Both the position numbers and the translations under genes were made by a program. The notes beneath the pieces are model-generated. The model did no database searches, was not told where the DNA came from, and worked only from the letters and a program-made list of their open reading frames with translations. DNA of 40,251 nt, from contig CAYLZD010000034.1 in NCBI GenBank assembly GCA_964388275.1, positions 1-40,251 on the forward strand, written 5' to 3'. Position 1 is the first letter of the stretch. Every line of letters starts with the position of its first letter. Below, piece after piece: positions 18,001-25,602 of the stretch. Source of the DNA: JARYLZ01 sp964388275. Its GTDB lineage: Bacteria; Bacteroidota; Ignavibacteria; SZUA-365.

Positions 18001-18726
18001 TTACATGAACCTGTAGAAGACCGTCATCATAGGACCGATCGTCGTCTTGAGATTGCTTCCGTTCTCCCCGCGTATTCCCAGCGTCAACGCGAGCCCGGAA
18101 CCGGGGACTAACAGGCCCATCCCCGACTCGAGGAAATAAAGGAGTTCATCGTCCTCCTCCGCGCTGAACGTATTCGCCACGGCGCCGATGCTTGTGAAAG
18201 CGTAGAACGGGCTTCTGTCTCTGAATGGGACCGTCACCTGCGCGCCTCCTCCGAAACCGGTGGCTGTGATAACCGTTTCCTCCCTCTCGGTAGTGCCGTT
18301 GATATAGGTGGTCGCGTCCTTGAGTTCGTATCGCAGGACTTTTACGGTGCCGAACAATCCGACTTCGGGAGATATGCTGTAAGCCGCGACGAAATTGATG
18401 TCCGTCCTCTGCAGGATTCGGTTGCCGTTGAAACCGACATAATAAAAGCCGGGATTGCGCGACTGCGCTTCGAAGTGCTTCACCGTGGCGCTGAGCGATC
18501 CCGAGAGCGTGAAATCGCCCAGTCTCAACGTGACGTAGGGCCCCGCCATCAGAGCGGCGGAGTAATCCGTCTGTTCGACGCCCTCGAGTCTGTCGATACG
18601 CAGATCCCAGGTGGCGTACCAACCCTTGACGCCCCCGTAAAGCCTCGTCTGCGAATCAGCGCGGTCTGTATTGATCAACGACAACGCGCAAAGCAGAGCA
18701 GCGAAGGTCCAACCGTTGTTTTTCAT
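18001..18726 (-). CDS. Predicted outer-membrane beta-barrel protein of the caspase cassette
   Basis: A 241-residue protein with an N-terminal signal peptide (cleavage likely after about residue 25, near DSQ) and alternating hydrophobic/polar strands throughout, for example AALMAGPYVTLRLGDFTL and TTIGPMMTVFYRF close to the C-terminus. The strand pattern, lack of helices and aromatic-rich end (YRFM) suggest an 8- to 10-stranded barrel, but I do not recognise a named family. Start ATG with GGAGGATG upstream. It sits between a lipoprotein gene (14 bp gap) and the DUF4384-caspase gene (25 bp gap), so all four are probably co-transcribed. Confidence 0.7.
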   Translation of the reverse strand: MKNNGWTFAALLCALSLINTDRADSQTRLYGGVKGWYATWDLRIDRLEGVEQTDYSAALMAGPYVTLRLGDFTLSGSLSATVKHFEAQSRNPGFYYVGFNGNRILQRTDINFVAAYSISPEVGLFGTVKVLRYELKDATTYINGTTEREETVITATGFGGGAQVTVPFRDRSPFYAFTSIGAVANTFSAEEDDELLYFLESGMGLLVPGSGLALTLGIRGENGSNLKTTIGPMMTVFYRFM

Positions 18727-18740
18727 CGTCTCATCCTCCG

Positions 18741-19088
18741 CTACCAGATTGTCAGCGTGTATTCACGCCCTTCGATTATGGGGATATTTTTAAACTCGAC
18801 GTACTCTTCGTCGAATATGTTCTCGACGAGAAAATCGAATGTGCCGACCGGCATGTGATACGACACTTCTCCGCCGCCTGCCGGAATCACCGTCCCGGAT
18901 CCGAGATAATCCCGGCTCCAGTCGATCTCGTCGGAAGGTCTGAATCGCAACACATGGAAAGTTACCGAGGACATGTTGCGCACCGTGATGATTCCGGATG
19001 CTGGCGCGCTCGGGAATTCCGGCTGCGCGTCGCAACCCGCGGCGAAAAGAAACACGGCCGCGGCCGCGGCAAGAATAATTGGTTTCAC
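18741..19088 (-). CDS. Small lipoprotein of the caspase cassette
   Basis: A 115-residue lipoprotein. From the GTG start the sequence runs through an Ala-rich hydrophobic stretch to the lipobox FAAGC (Cys19), then a beta-rich domain of about 95 residues (ITVRNMSSVTFHVLRF and later AGGGEVSYHMPVGTFDFLV) that reads like a small immunoglobulin-like or carboxypeptidase-regulatory-like fold. No family is recognised. The frame is open to an ATG at 19142, but that extension is charged, overlaps the upstream caspase gene and would bury the signal. The GTG has AGGAGG 7 nt upstream and is clearly better. It lies 25 bp after the caspase stop and 14 bp before the barrel gene. Confidence 0.75.
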   Translation of the reverse strand: MKPIILAAAAAVFLFAAGCDAQPEFPSAPASGIITVRNMSSVTFHVLRFRPSDEIDWSRDYLGSGTVIPAGGGEVSYHMPVGTFDFLVENIFDEEYVEFKNIPIIEGREYTLTIW

Positions 19089-19113
19089 TTCGGCCTCCTC
19101 ATTCAATTGTTGG

Positions 19114-20223
19114 TCATGGCGGCGGCGGAATGGCATCGTCACGCCGGGAATCGCGGCTCTTGTCCTGCTTCGCGGATTTCACCCCGTCCTGTTCGCGCTG
19201 TTTCAGCCGCTCGTTTTCCGCTTTCAGTCGCTCCAGTTCTTTTTTCAATGCGTCCGAATCGCCATCGACCCCCGCGTCCGCGCTCCGGGTTTGCGTCTTC
19301 GCATCGCTTCCGGCGCCGCCCGAAAGCATGAAAATGAACTCTCCTTCATCGTTCGACAGGTTCTTGAATTGCGGAGTCTGCCGGTTCCCGGTGATTTTCG
19401 GCACCCGCGTCTTGATGTAAGTGGCAAGCTCACCGGAAGTGATCACCCCGTCTCCGTCCGAATCCGCCGCGCCGCTTCCAAGGCCTTCCAGGAATTTGTA
19501 GGTGAAGGCGCTGTGCCCCCATTCATCCTTCTCGATCACAGGCTCTCCCCGCCCGCCGGCGGTCAGTATGAGCCTGCTTTTCATCGCAGCGAGTTTTCCC
19601 ACGTACTGCTTGGTCTCCGCGGTCAATCCCCTTTCGGAGGCGGCCGCCAGGCCGCTGTAGCATGCGTCAACGACGAAAAAGATGTGCTTGGCCGGAATCA
19701 GATTGCACAACTCGCGGATCTGGGTCATTGGAAGCAGCGTGGCGAAGTATTCGTCCTTCTTGTCGGAACCGTCGTGCGGCACCAGGTACCCGAGATTGCC
19801 GCCGTCGGGGAGATCCACCGTCTCGCCGTGGCCCGCGAAAAAAACCAGAACCCCGTCTCCTTTCTTGGTTTTCTGCGGCAGAACGCCGCCCAGCATTGTG
19901 CGGATATTTATCAGGGTCGCGTCACCGTCGAGCAGTTCGATGACGCGATCCCGTCGAAACCCGAATTTTCCGATCAGCATTTCCTTGACGGCCCTGGCGT
20001 CGTCGACGGCGTAACCGAGGTCGTCCCAGCGCTGGTATTCATTGATGCCGATGACCACGGCCCACAGGTCGTCGTACGCCTTGCCGGTGAACGCCTTGTC
20101 GACATCCGCCGTGCGGACTTTGACGCCGCGCTGTTTGGGTTTCTTTTGCGCCTCGGAATTCCCGGGACACAACAGCAATCCCAGCAGCGCGGCGATTGCG
20201 ACCAACGATATTCTCGCCATCAT
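19114..20223 (-). CDS. Exported caspase-like (peptidase C14) protein with coiled-coil tail
   Basis: A 369-residue protein with a signal peptide (about 1-25, ending NSEA). Residues 50-300 form a caspase p20-like domain: WAVVIGINEY, then His132 in FFAGHGE and Cys188 in FFVVDACYSG as the catalytic dyad. An EF-hand-like loop DSDGDGVITSGEL (254-266) follows the core. A charged coiled coil of Leu/Glu/Lys heptads (about 321-346) and a basic tail ending in four prolines complete it. It is probably an exported protease or protease-like regulator with a C-terminal interaction arm. It is the first gene of the four-gene cassette. The stop is 25 bp before the lipoprotein start. ATG codons at 20223 and 20220 are both possible; ribosome-site evidence is weak. 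Confidence 0.87.
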   Translation of the reverse strand: MMARISLVAIAALLGLLLCPGNSEAQKKPKQRGVKVRTADVDKAFTGKAYDDLWAVVIGINEYQRWDDLGYAVDDARAVKEMLIGKFGFRRDRVIELLDGDATLINIRTMLGGVLPQKTKKGDGVLVFFAGHGETVDLPDGGNLGYLVPHDGSDKKDEYFATLLPMTQIRELCNLIPAKHIFFVVDACYSGLAAASERGLTAETKQYVGKLAAMKSRLILTAGGRGEPVIEKDEWGHSAFTYKFLEGLGSGAADSDGDGVITSGELATYIKTRVPKITGNRQTPQFKNLSNDEGEFIFMLSGGAGSDAKTQTRSADAGVDGDSDALKKELERLKAENERLKQREQDGVKSAKQDKSRDSRRDDAIPPPP

Positions 20224-20264
20224 TTTACACCAACCGGAAAATGTTACATACGCACTCGTGTAAA
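20224..20264. promoter_or_regulatory. Inverted repeat immediately upstream of the caspase cassette
   Basis: TTTACAC (20224-20230) and GTGTAAA (20258-20264) are perfect 7-bp arms separated by 27 bp, directly next to the start codon of the first caspase gene in the 72-bp gap after the 5'-nucleotidase. It could be an operator dyad or a leader stem masking the ribosome-binding site. The function is inferred from position. Confidence 0.4.
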
Positions 20265-20295
20265 GTATGCTTTCCCGAGGGTCCGGTCAATCCCC

Positions 20296-22176
20296 TCAGC
20301 GGACTTTCACCAGTTTCCGGGTTCTGATGCCGTCTCCTGAACGCATCGAGTATGTGTAGACGCCTGGAGGCAGCCCTGAGACGTCCAGGGACCTCGTGTG
20401 GCGGCCGGGCGCCAAGTTCTCGTTCACAAAGGTGCTGATTCTGCGGCCGTCCATGCCGTACAATGTCATCTCGACAGGGCCGCCGGCCCGCAAGTCGAAT
20501 ATCACGCTTGTGCGGCTTCTCACGGGATTCGGATGGTGTCCCAGCACCGCGGCGGTCTCCGGCCGGGATGCGACCCGCTCCACCGGCGCCACCACGCTGT
20601 TCCGTCTGACGGGCGAATAGGTGCCGGCGCTGTGGAGATAGTCGCTGACCGCTTCCAGTTCCGTCACATCGAGCAGCGTGAAATTCCCGAGCGTGTCCAA
20701 TCCCGATGAGGCGAGAATCATGTCGAATATCATGGCGACGAATTCGTTGCATGTGACCGTATAGCGGCGCATGGGATCCACCGGCTGGCCGCCGATCGTC
20801 ACCTGATCGTAAAGCAGACGCTGGAAGACATCGGCCGCCGGATCATATACGTATTCGAGTCCGCTGGACTGCATCAGGAATTCGTCATTGAGTTCGATCT
20901 GCGACAAACCGAATTCGAGACCCGAAAGCAGGCCGGCGCCGCTCACATCGAAAGTCGCAAGCTTGAAACCGAGCATGTTATCCATGTTCATTCCGTACCC
21001 GATCATCCGGAATATGTCGTTCGTGGTCACCGGTCCCATGTAAAGCGGTTGAGCCGTGGAGCCTCCCGCCGTTACCGCCACCTCGGTTCCGGTATAGGCG
21101 CGGAAGGCGTCGGTGACGAGGTTTCCGACCGGCGTGTCATGCGGTCCGTCGGCCAGAAGATCTCCGGCCTGCTCGTCCAACGTCGCGGAGATGGTCGCGA
21201 CCGAGGCGCTGAAAAGCGGTATGCTGAACGCGTCCTCGATCATCATGGCCATGAAATCGAGAAAACCGGCGGTTGCCGGATCCTCGATCACAGTCTCGTC
21301 CAACGGCGCCCGTTCCCAATCGAGCAGCGATGCGCCTGTGTTGTCGATCAGCAGGCGCGCCACTCCGACATCGTGGTAAAAAGCGCCGGCCTGCACCACC
21401 GGCGTCTGTCCCCCGAGCGGGTTGTCGAAATACGCCGGCGCATCCATGGCGATGTGGTCATGCCCTCCTATGATCAGATCGATTCCGGGCACCAGTCCGG
21501 CTATCAGCTGGTCGCCGCCTATCCCCAGATGCGAGAGCAGGATCACCGCCTCGCAACCCTGCGAGCGCAGCGAAGCGACCGCAGCCGCGGCCAGCGAAGG
21601 GATGGAATCATCGGCGAAAACAACATGAGGATAAGCGTTCGAAAGCATGTTCGTTTCAGGAGTCGTCAGTCCGAATACGCCGATTTTGCGTCCTTTCACC
21701 TCGAGTACGGTCTCCGGCAGCACGCGCGACCCGAGACTTGCCAGAGTCGGATCCTGCAGGACGAAGTTCGCGCTGAGCAGGGGGAAGGTGACGCCCGATG
21801 AATCCAGCACGTATTCCAGCATGAACGCCCCGAGATCGAACTCATGATTGCCGAGCGTCATCGCATCCACGCCAAGATCCTCGAGCAGCATCAATTCCAC
21901 CATGCCGAACAGCGTGTTGTACATAAGATCTCCCACTGCAAAATCGCCGGCATGGAGCAGCAGAAGCTCGGGATCGGCGATTCTGGCGCTTTCCACATAG
22001 GCGACAGCCCTGGAAAGCCCGCCCATTTTCTGCGCGAGCGCGGCGTCGCGGGGACCGGAAGGCAGCAGATTCGAATGCGTGTCGTTGACGTGCAGAATTA
22101 GCACCGTGTCCGTCTGCGCAGCGGCCATACAGCCGAGAAGCATAAAAACCGCAAGAAACCGTTGAGTGTGTTTCAC
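20296..22176 (-). CDS. Secreted 5'-nucleotidase/metallophosphatase with T9SS sorting domain
   Basis: A protein of about 626 residues with a signal peptide (about 1-20). Residues 24-245 are a calcineurin-like metallophosphatase: HVNDTH (Asp32, His34), GDF (Asp78), GNHEFD (Asn110, His111), His216 and GGHDH (239-241) bind two metals. Residues about 325-545 match the 5'-nucleotidase C-terminal substrate domain. The last 80 residues, starting near GHHPNP and ending TRKLVKVR, are a type A T9SS sorting domain with the usual DVSGLPPGVYTYSM strand, so the enzyme is likely surface-bound or released. It would dephosphorylate extracellular nucleotides or nucleotide sugars. GTG start with GGAGG upstream; an ATG 29 codons earlier is in frame but adds a non-signal N-terminus. 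Confidence 0.9.
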   Translation of the reverse strand: MKHTQRFLAVFMLLGCMAAAQTDTVLILHVNDTHSNLLPSGPRDAALAQKMGGLSRAVAYVESARIADPELLLLHAGDFAVGDLMYNTLFGMVELMLLEDLGVDAMTLGNHEFDLGAFMLEYVLDSSGVTFPLLSANFVLQDPTLASLGSRVLPETVLEVKGRKIGVFGLTTPETNMLSNAYPHVVFADDSIPSLAAAAVASLRSQGCEAVILLSHLGIGGDQLIAGLVPGIDLIIGGHDHIAMDAPAYFDNPLGGQTPVVQAGAFYHDVGVARLLIDNTGASLLDWERAPLDETVIEDPATAGFLDFMAMMIEDAFSIPLFSASVATISATLDEQAGDLLADGPHDTPVGNLVTDAFRAYTGTEVAVTAGGSTAQPLYMGPVTTNDIFRMIGYGMNMDNMLGFKLATFDVSGAGLLSGLEFGLSQIELNDEFLMQSSGLEYVYDPAADVFQRLLYDQVTIGGQPVDPMRRYTVTCNEFVAMIFDMILASSGLDTLGNFTLLDVTELEAVSDYLHSAGTYSPVRRNSVVAPVERVASRPETAAVLGHHPNPVRSRTSVIFDLRAGGPVEMTLYGMDGRRISTFVNENLAPGRHTRSLDVSGLPPGVYTYSMRSGDGIRTRKLVKVR

Positions 22177-22443
22177 ATTGTCCTCCGGGATTGTATGAAG
22201 AAAAAGATACCTACAAGAAACGGCAATTGAAAGGGAACTCTCACATTTTTCGCCGTTCCTCATGCGAAAATGCCTTGCGCGCGGAAACGAGATGTCACCG
22301 ATCTGTCAAATCCGCGTCAAATGTTCGATGACGCCCGGCTTGCCTTTTCCGTCGGGCCCGGCGCGCGCCGCCGGGACGACATCCGTCGCCGCCCGCTCGG
22401 CTGTGCCGGCGGAGTAGAGCGAAATCAGCCGATCAAACGGCGA

Positions 22444-24840
22444 TCAGTCTTTCGTCCAAACAGGCAGTGTGAAGGCGAAAGTGCTGCCCGATCCGATTGA
22501 ACTCTCGACCAGGAGCCGTCCTTCGTTGTGCTCGATCAGTTCCTTGCATAGTATCAGTCCGATTCCGCTGCCTGTCTCGTGCGCCGTGCCCGGAGTTGAG
22601 TGGTTGACGTCAAGTCTGAACAGGCTGTCGATCTGCTGCTGCGTCATCCCGATGCCGGTATCGGATACCGATATACGAAGTTCGTCGGCCTGTTTGGCCG
22701 CTTTGATTTCTATCCGCCCGCCTTCTTCGGTGAACTTTATGGCGTTCGACATGAGATTCTGCATCACGGAGGCGATCATCCTTCGGTCGCCTTTCGCAAT
22801 AGCGCCGCCGTTCATCCCCTTCCTGATCGTGAGTTTCTTCCTCTCGGCCCCGTCCCGCAAAAGATCCACGGCGGCGTCGACTATTTCGCCGAGATCCAGG
22901 CGGACAGGTTCGTAAGGCATGCGCCCCGCCTGAAGACGTGACCAGTCCAGAAGGTTTTCGAGAAGCCCGTTGATGCGCGCGGTCAGCGCATGCATGCTGG
23001 CTGCCATCATGGTGATCGTTTCCGCGTCAAGCGAATGACTGTCGGCGTGAAGAAGCTCCGTGTACCCGTGCAGCACGCTCAACGGACTGCGCAGGTCGTG
23101 CGAGATGATAGAAAAGAACTTGTCCTTGTCAGAGTTCAAGCGCTGCAGATTCTCGGTCACCCTCTTCGATTGCTCTTCCACGACCTTGCGCTCGCTTATG
23201 TCGGCTATGGTTCCGAAGAGAGTCCCGTTGAGATATCTCACGCTCTCCAGAACCCAGATCCGGGTTCCATCCTGCCTCAGCATGAGAAATTCCCGTGCCG
23301 ACAGGGAACCTTCCCGGCGTATGGATTCGAGAAAATCCTTTCTGTCGATTGGATTCTCGTAGAAATCCCTTGCGTTCAGACGAAGCGCCGCCTCGCGCGA
23401 ATCGCAGCCTGCGATGCGCGCGAACGCGTCATTGCAATCCAGTATGTCGCCGGACTCGGAAATCAGGTAGACTCCGGTGACGTTGTTCGTGAAAAGCGAG
23501 CGATAGCGTTCTTCGCTGTCTTTAAGACGCTCCTCCGCGGCCTTGCGCTCGGTGATATCCACGGCGACCCCAATCATCGCCGTCGCGGCGCCGTCATCCG
23601 AACGAACGACGCTGGTAGAGAGCTCGATGGGAAATTCCGTGCCGTCCTTGCGCACGTTGATCAACTCGCCGTGCCAGTGGCCGTTGAGAGTTTTTTCGCG
23701 CACCGGCGTGAGGTCCAGGGATTGCGACGCCGGCCTCAATTCGGCGCAGTTCTTTCCGATGATCTCGTCGTGAGTGTATCCGTATGTTTTCAGGAAAGCG
23801 TCATTCACGAAAATGATATTGTCCTCCAGATCCGTCACGCTGACGCATTCGTTCACGCTTCGCAAGGCCTGTGCCAGAAGCAGCATGTCCTGCTGCGTCC
23901 GCTTCTTGTATGTGATGTCGAGGAGCGAGACGACATCCTTGTTTGTGCCCGGCAGGCGCGATACACGCAACAGACAGAACAACGTATCCCCGGCTTTGTC
24001 CAGGATCCGGCATTCCATGTGCGGCGAGGCACCCTGACTGGCGGCGCTGCGACCGTTGCGGTGCTCGAGGAACAAGGGTGCGTCGTCCCTGTGAAGCAGC
24101 GAGTCGAGCCGCAGCCGGCCTTCCACATCCGATTTGAAATAGCCTGTGATCCGTTCGAATTCCGTATTCACCATCGAGATGAGCCCGTCATCATCGACGA
24201 CGAGCGTGCCTGCTCCAATCGTTTCGAATATGTCGCGAAAGGAGCGCTCGCTCTCGAGCGCCGAATGTAGTTTCTGTTCGTAGGCGGCGATCCTGCTGCT
24301 GAAAGAATCCCTCGTGTCCTGGAGTTCAGCGCTCAACAGGGATACTTTATCACGCAATTCCTTGGATTGCTGCTGAAAACGCCGATTCTGAATCAGAAGA
24401 ATCATCCAGATTACAGCGAGCGCGATGAACGTGTAGAAAAGTATATGCAGATCGAAGGAGCCGATCAAGGCGGGGTATGTCCCGGCGGTACTGATTTCGA
24501 AACCTCTTTCCTGAGAATCAGCGGAATTCGCGGCCGCTTCAGAAGCGGGTCCGCTTCGCTTCTTTCCACCGCTTTCCTTCAAGACGGACGGCGGTTCCGA
24601 ACCTGATCCATCCACCGGATTGCCGGCCGCGGCGCGCGGGTACAGAAGTGTATCACCGAATTTCGACCCTAGTTCTTCAACTGAATCCGGCTCACATTCA
24701 ACGAATTTTGCGCTTCCGAGCAGAAAAAACCAAATGAACGGCCCAACAGTGAGCGCCTGTACTATCCAAAGCAAAATGCGGCGTCGCTGCGCTGCTTTCG
24801 GCTTATTTATGTTCGCCGTTTCGACTATTTCGACTTCCAT
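22444..24840 (-). CDS. Membrane sensor histidine kinase with three PAS domains
   Basis: A 798-residue kinase. Two transmembrane helices (about 22-43 and 130-151) flank an 85-residue extracytoplasmic loop without a recognised fold. A coiled coil (about 153-200) leads to three PAS domains (about 200-310, 320-435, 445-560). The HisKA domain has the phospho-acceptor His581 in ISHDLRSPL, and the ATPase domain has the N box NLMSNAIKF (about 695-703), DTGIGM and GSGIGLIL. No receiver domain is attached and no response regulator gene is adjacent, so it is an orphan whose partner lies elsewhere. The PAS domains suggest a redox, ligand or oxygen input, but no heme- or flavin-specific residue is evident. 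It stands alone, with 195 bp upstream containing repeated palindromes. Confidence 0.93.
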   Translation of the reverse strand: MEVEIVETANINKPKAAQRRRILLWIVQALTVGPFIWFFLLGSAKFVECEPDSVEELGSKFGDTLLYPRAAAGNPVDGSGSEPPSVLKESGGKKRSGPASEAAANSADSQERGFEISTAGTYPALIGSFDLHILFYTFIALAVIWMILLIQNRRFQQQSKELRDKVSLLSAELQDTRDSFSSRIAAYEQKLHSALESERSFRDIFETIGAGTLVVDDDGLISMVNTEFERITGYFKSDVEGRLRLDSLLHRDDAPLFLEHRNGRSAASQGASPHMECRILDKAGDTLFCLLRVSRLPGTNKDVVSLLDITYKKRTQQDMLLLAQALRSVNECVSVTDLEDNIIFVNDAFLKTYGYTHDEIIGKNCAELRPASQSLDLTPVREKTLNGHWHGELINVRKDGTEFPIELSTSVVRSDDGAATAMIGVAVDITERKAAEERLKDSEERYRSLFTNNVTGVYLISESGDILDCNDAFARIAGCDSREAALRLNARDFYENPIDRKDFLESIRREGSLSAREFLMLRQDGTRIWVLESVRYLNGTLFGTIADISERKVVEEQSKRVTENLQRLNSDKDKFFSIISHDLRSPLSVLHGYTELLHADSHSLDAETITMMAASMHALTARINGLLENLLDWSRLQAGRMPYEPVRLDLGEIVDAAVDLLRDGAERKKLTIRKGMNGGAIAKGDRRMIASVMQNLMSNAIKFTEEGGRIEIKAAKQADELRISVSDTGIGMTQQQIDSLFRLDVNHSTPGTAHETGSGIGLILCKELIEHNEGRLLVESSIGSGSTFAFTLPVWTKD

Positions 24841-24942
24841 TCGAATTCATTTCAAAATCCGAATGAAATCAAGCAAGTCCTGTGCCGAGTGCAAAAAAAA
24901 GCTACATATTCGCAGTTTATTACGATTCAACCTAAGAAAGTC

Positions 24943-24996
24943 TGCAAATACTGCATAATCCTGACTCCCGAGGCGGAAGGATTCGCAAATATTGCA
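24943..24996. promoter_or_regulatory. Two near-identical imperfect palindromes upstream of the histidine kinase
   Basis: TGCAAATACTGCA (24943-24955) and CGCAAATATTGCA (24984-24996) are related 13-mers 41 bp apart, close to four helical turns. The second contains the perfect dyad GCAA-ATA-TTGC. They lie 103-156 bp upstream of the kinase start, just beyond the stop of the DUF355 gene. Spacing and symmetry suggest a paired regulator-binding site; no regulator is identified. Confidence 0.4.
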
Positions 24997-25035
24997 ATCA
25001 ACTGCGTTGCATTGATTTACCGCAGAAACTCCCGC

Positions 25036-25518
25036 CTACAGTTTGTAACCGATTTTTCTCAACAACTGCGATCTTTCTCTGATATTCTCTTCAGTTTCGA
25101 TGCCTGCGGATTTGTAACCGTCTATGACGCCGACTATACCCCTGCCTCGGCCGTTATCGGCCAGAAGCACATCCACCGGATTGGAGGTTGCGCAAAAAAT
25201 ACACGCGACCTCGGGTACGGATTTGATCTGATTGAGTATGTTGATCGGGTAACCATCGCGCATGCAGATCAGGAAGCTGTGTCCGGCACCTATCCTGTTC
25301 GCGTTGCCTTTGGCCAGCTCCAGCAGCTCCGCATCGTTGCCCACCCATCTTATAAGAGCAGGCCCGGATGCTTCGCAGAAGGCGATACCGAAGCGCATCG
25401 CGGGATTCGTCTGCACAATAGCTTCGTACAAGTCCTCGATGGTTTTGATAAAATGCGACTGGCCGAGGATGATATTCACATCTTCCGGTTTTTCGATGGC
25501 GACGCTCGTTATGTCCAT
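25036..25518 (-). CDS. DUF355 / 'adenosine-specific kinase' family protein
   Basis: A 160-residue soluble protein matching the conserved DUF355 family (PF04008) over its full length: ILGQSHFIKTIEDLYEA (19-35), FGIAFCEASGPALIRW, GAGHSFLICMRDGYPIN and the end RSQLLRKIGYKL. The family is widespread in archaea and anaerobic bacteria. A crystal structure led to the name adenosine-specific kinase, but the physiological reaction is, to my knowledge, unproven. Start ATG with AGGAG 7 nt upstream. It lies 84 bp after the oxidoreductase gene on the same strand, so the two may be co-transcribed. Function should be treated as unknown. Confidence 0.8.
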   Translation of the reverse strand: MDITSVAIEKPEDVNIILGQSHFIKTIEDLYEAIVQTNPAMRFGIAFCEASGPALIRWVGNDAELLELAKGNANRIGAGHSFLICMRDGYPINILNQIKSVPEVACIFCATSNPVDVLLADNGRGRGIVGVIDGYKSAGIETEENIRERSQLLRKIGYKL

Positions 25519-25602
25519 TATTCAGCTCCTGGATTAATTTGTTGAATTATCGAATCAGGATGTGGTGCCAGGATTCATGCCCTCGCTCTGCGCGAGCGGA
25601 AT

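Noticed and set aside
16539..20223. Caspase cassette as a known anti-phage (gasdermin-type) defence system
   Set aside because: No gasdermin-like gene, nucleotide cyclase or cytoplasmic sensor is nearby, and all four proteins carry export signals.
18973..20340. Plus-strand frame of over 450 codons antisense to the caspase gene
   Set aside because: The minus strand has the caspase motifs and signal peptide; the plus frame shows no domain and runs across gene borders.
22990..24270. Plus-strand frame of 426 codons antisense to the histidine kinase
   Set aside because: The kinase on the minus strand has all catalytic boxes; the plus frame looks like mirror composition only.
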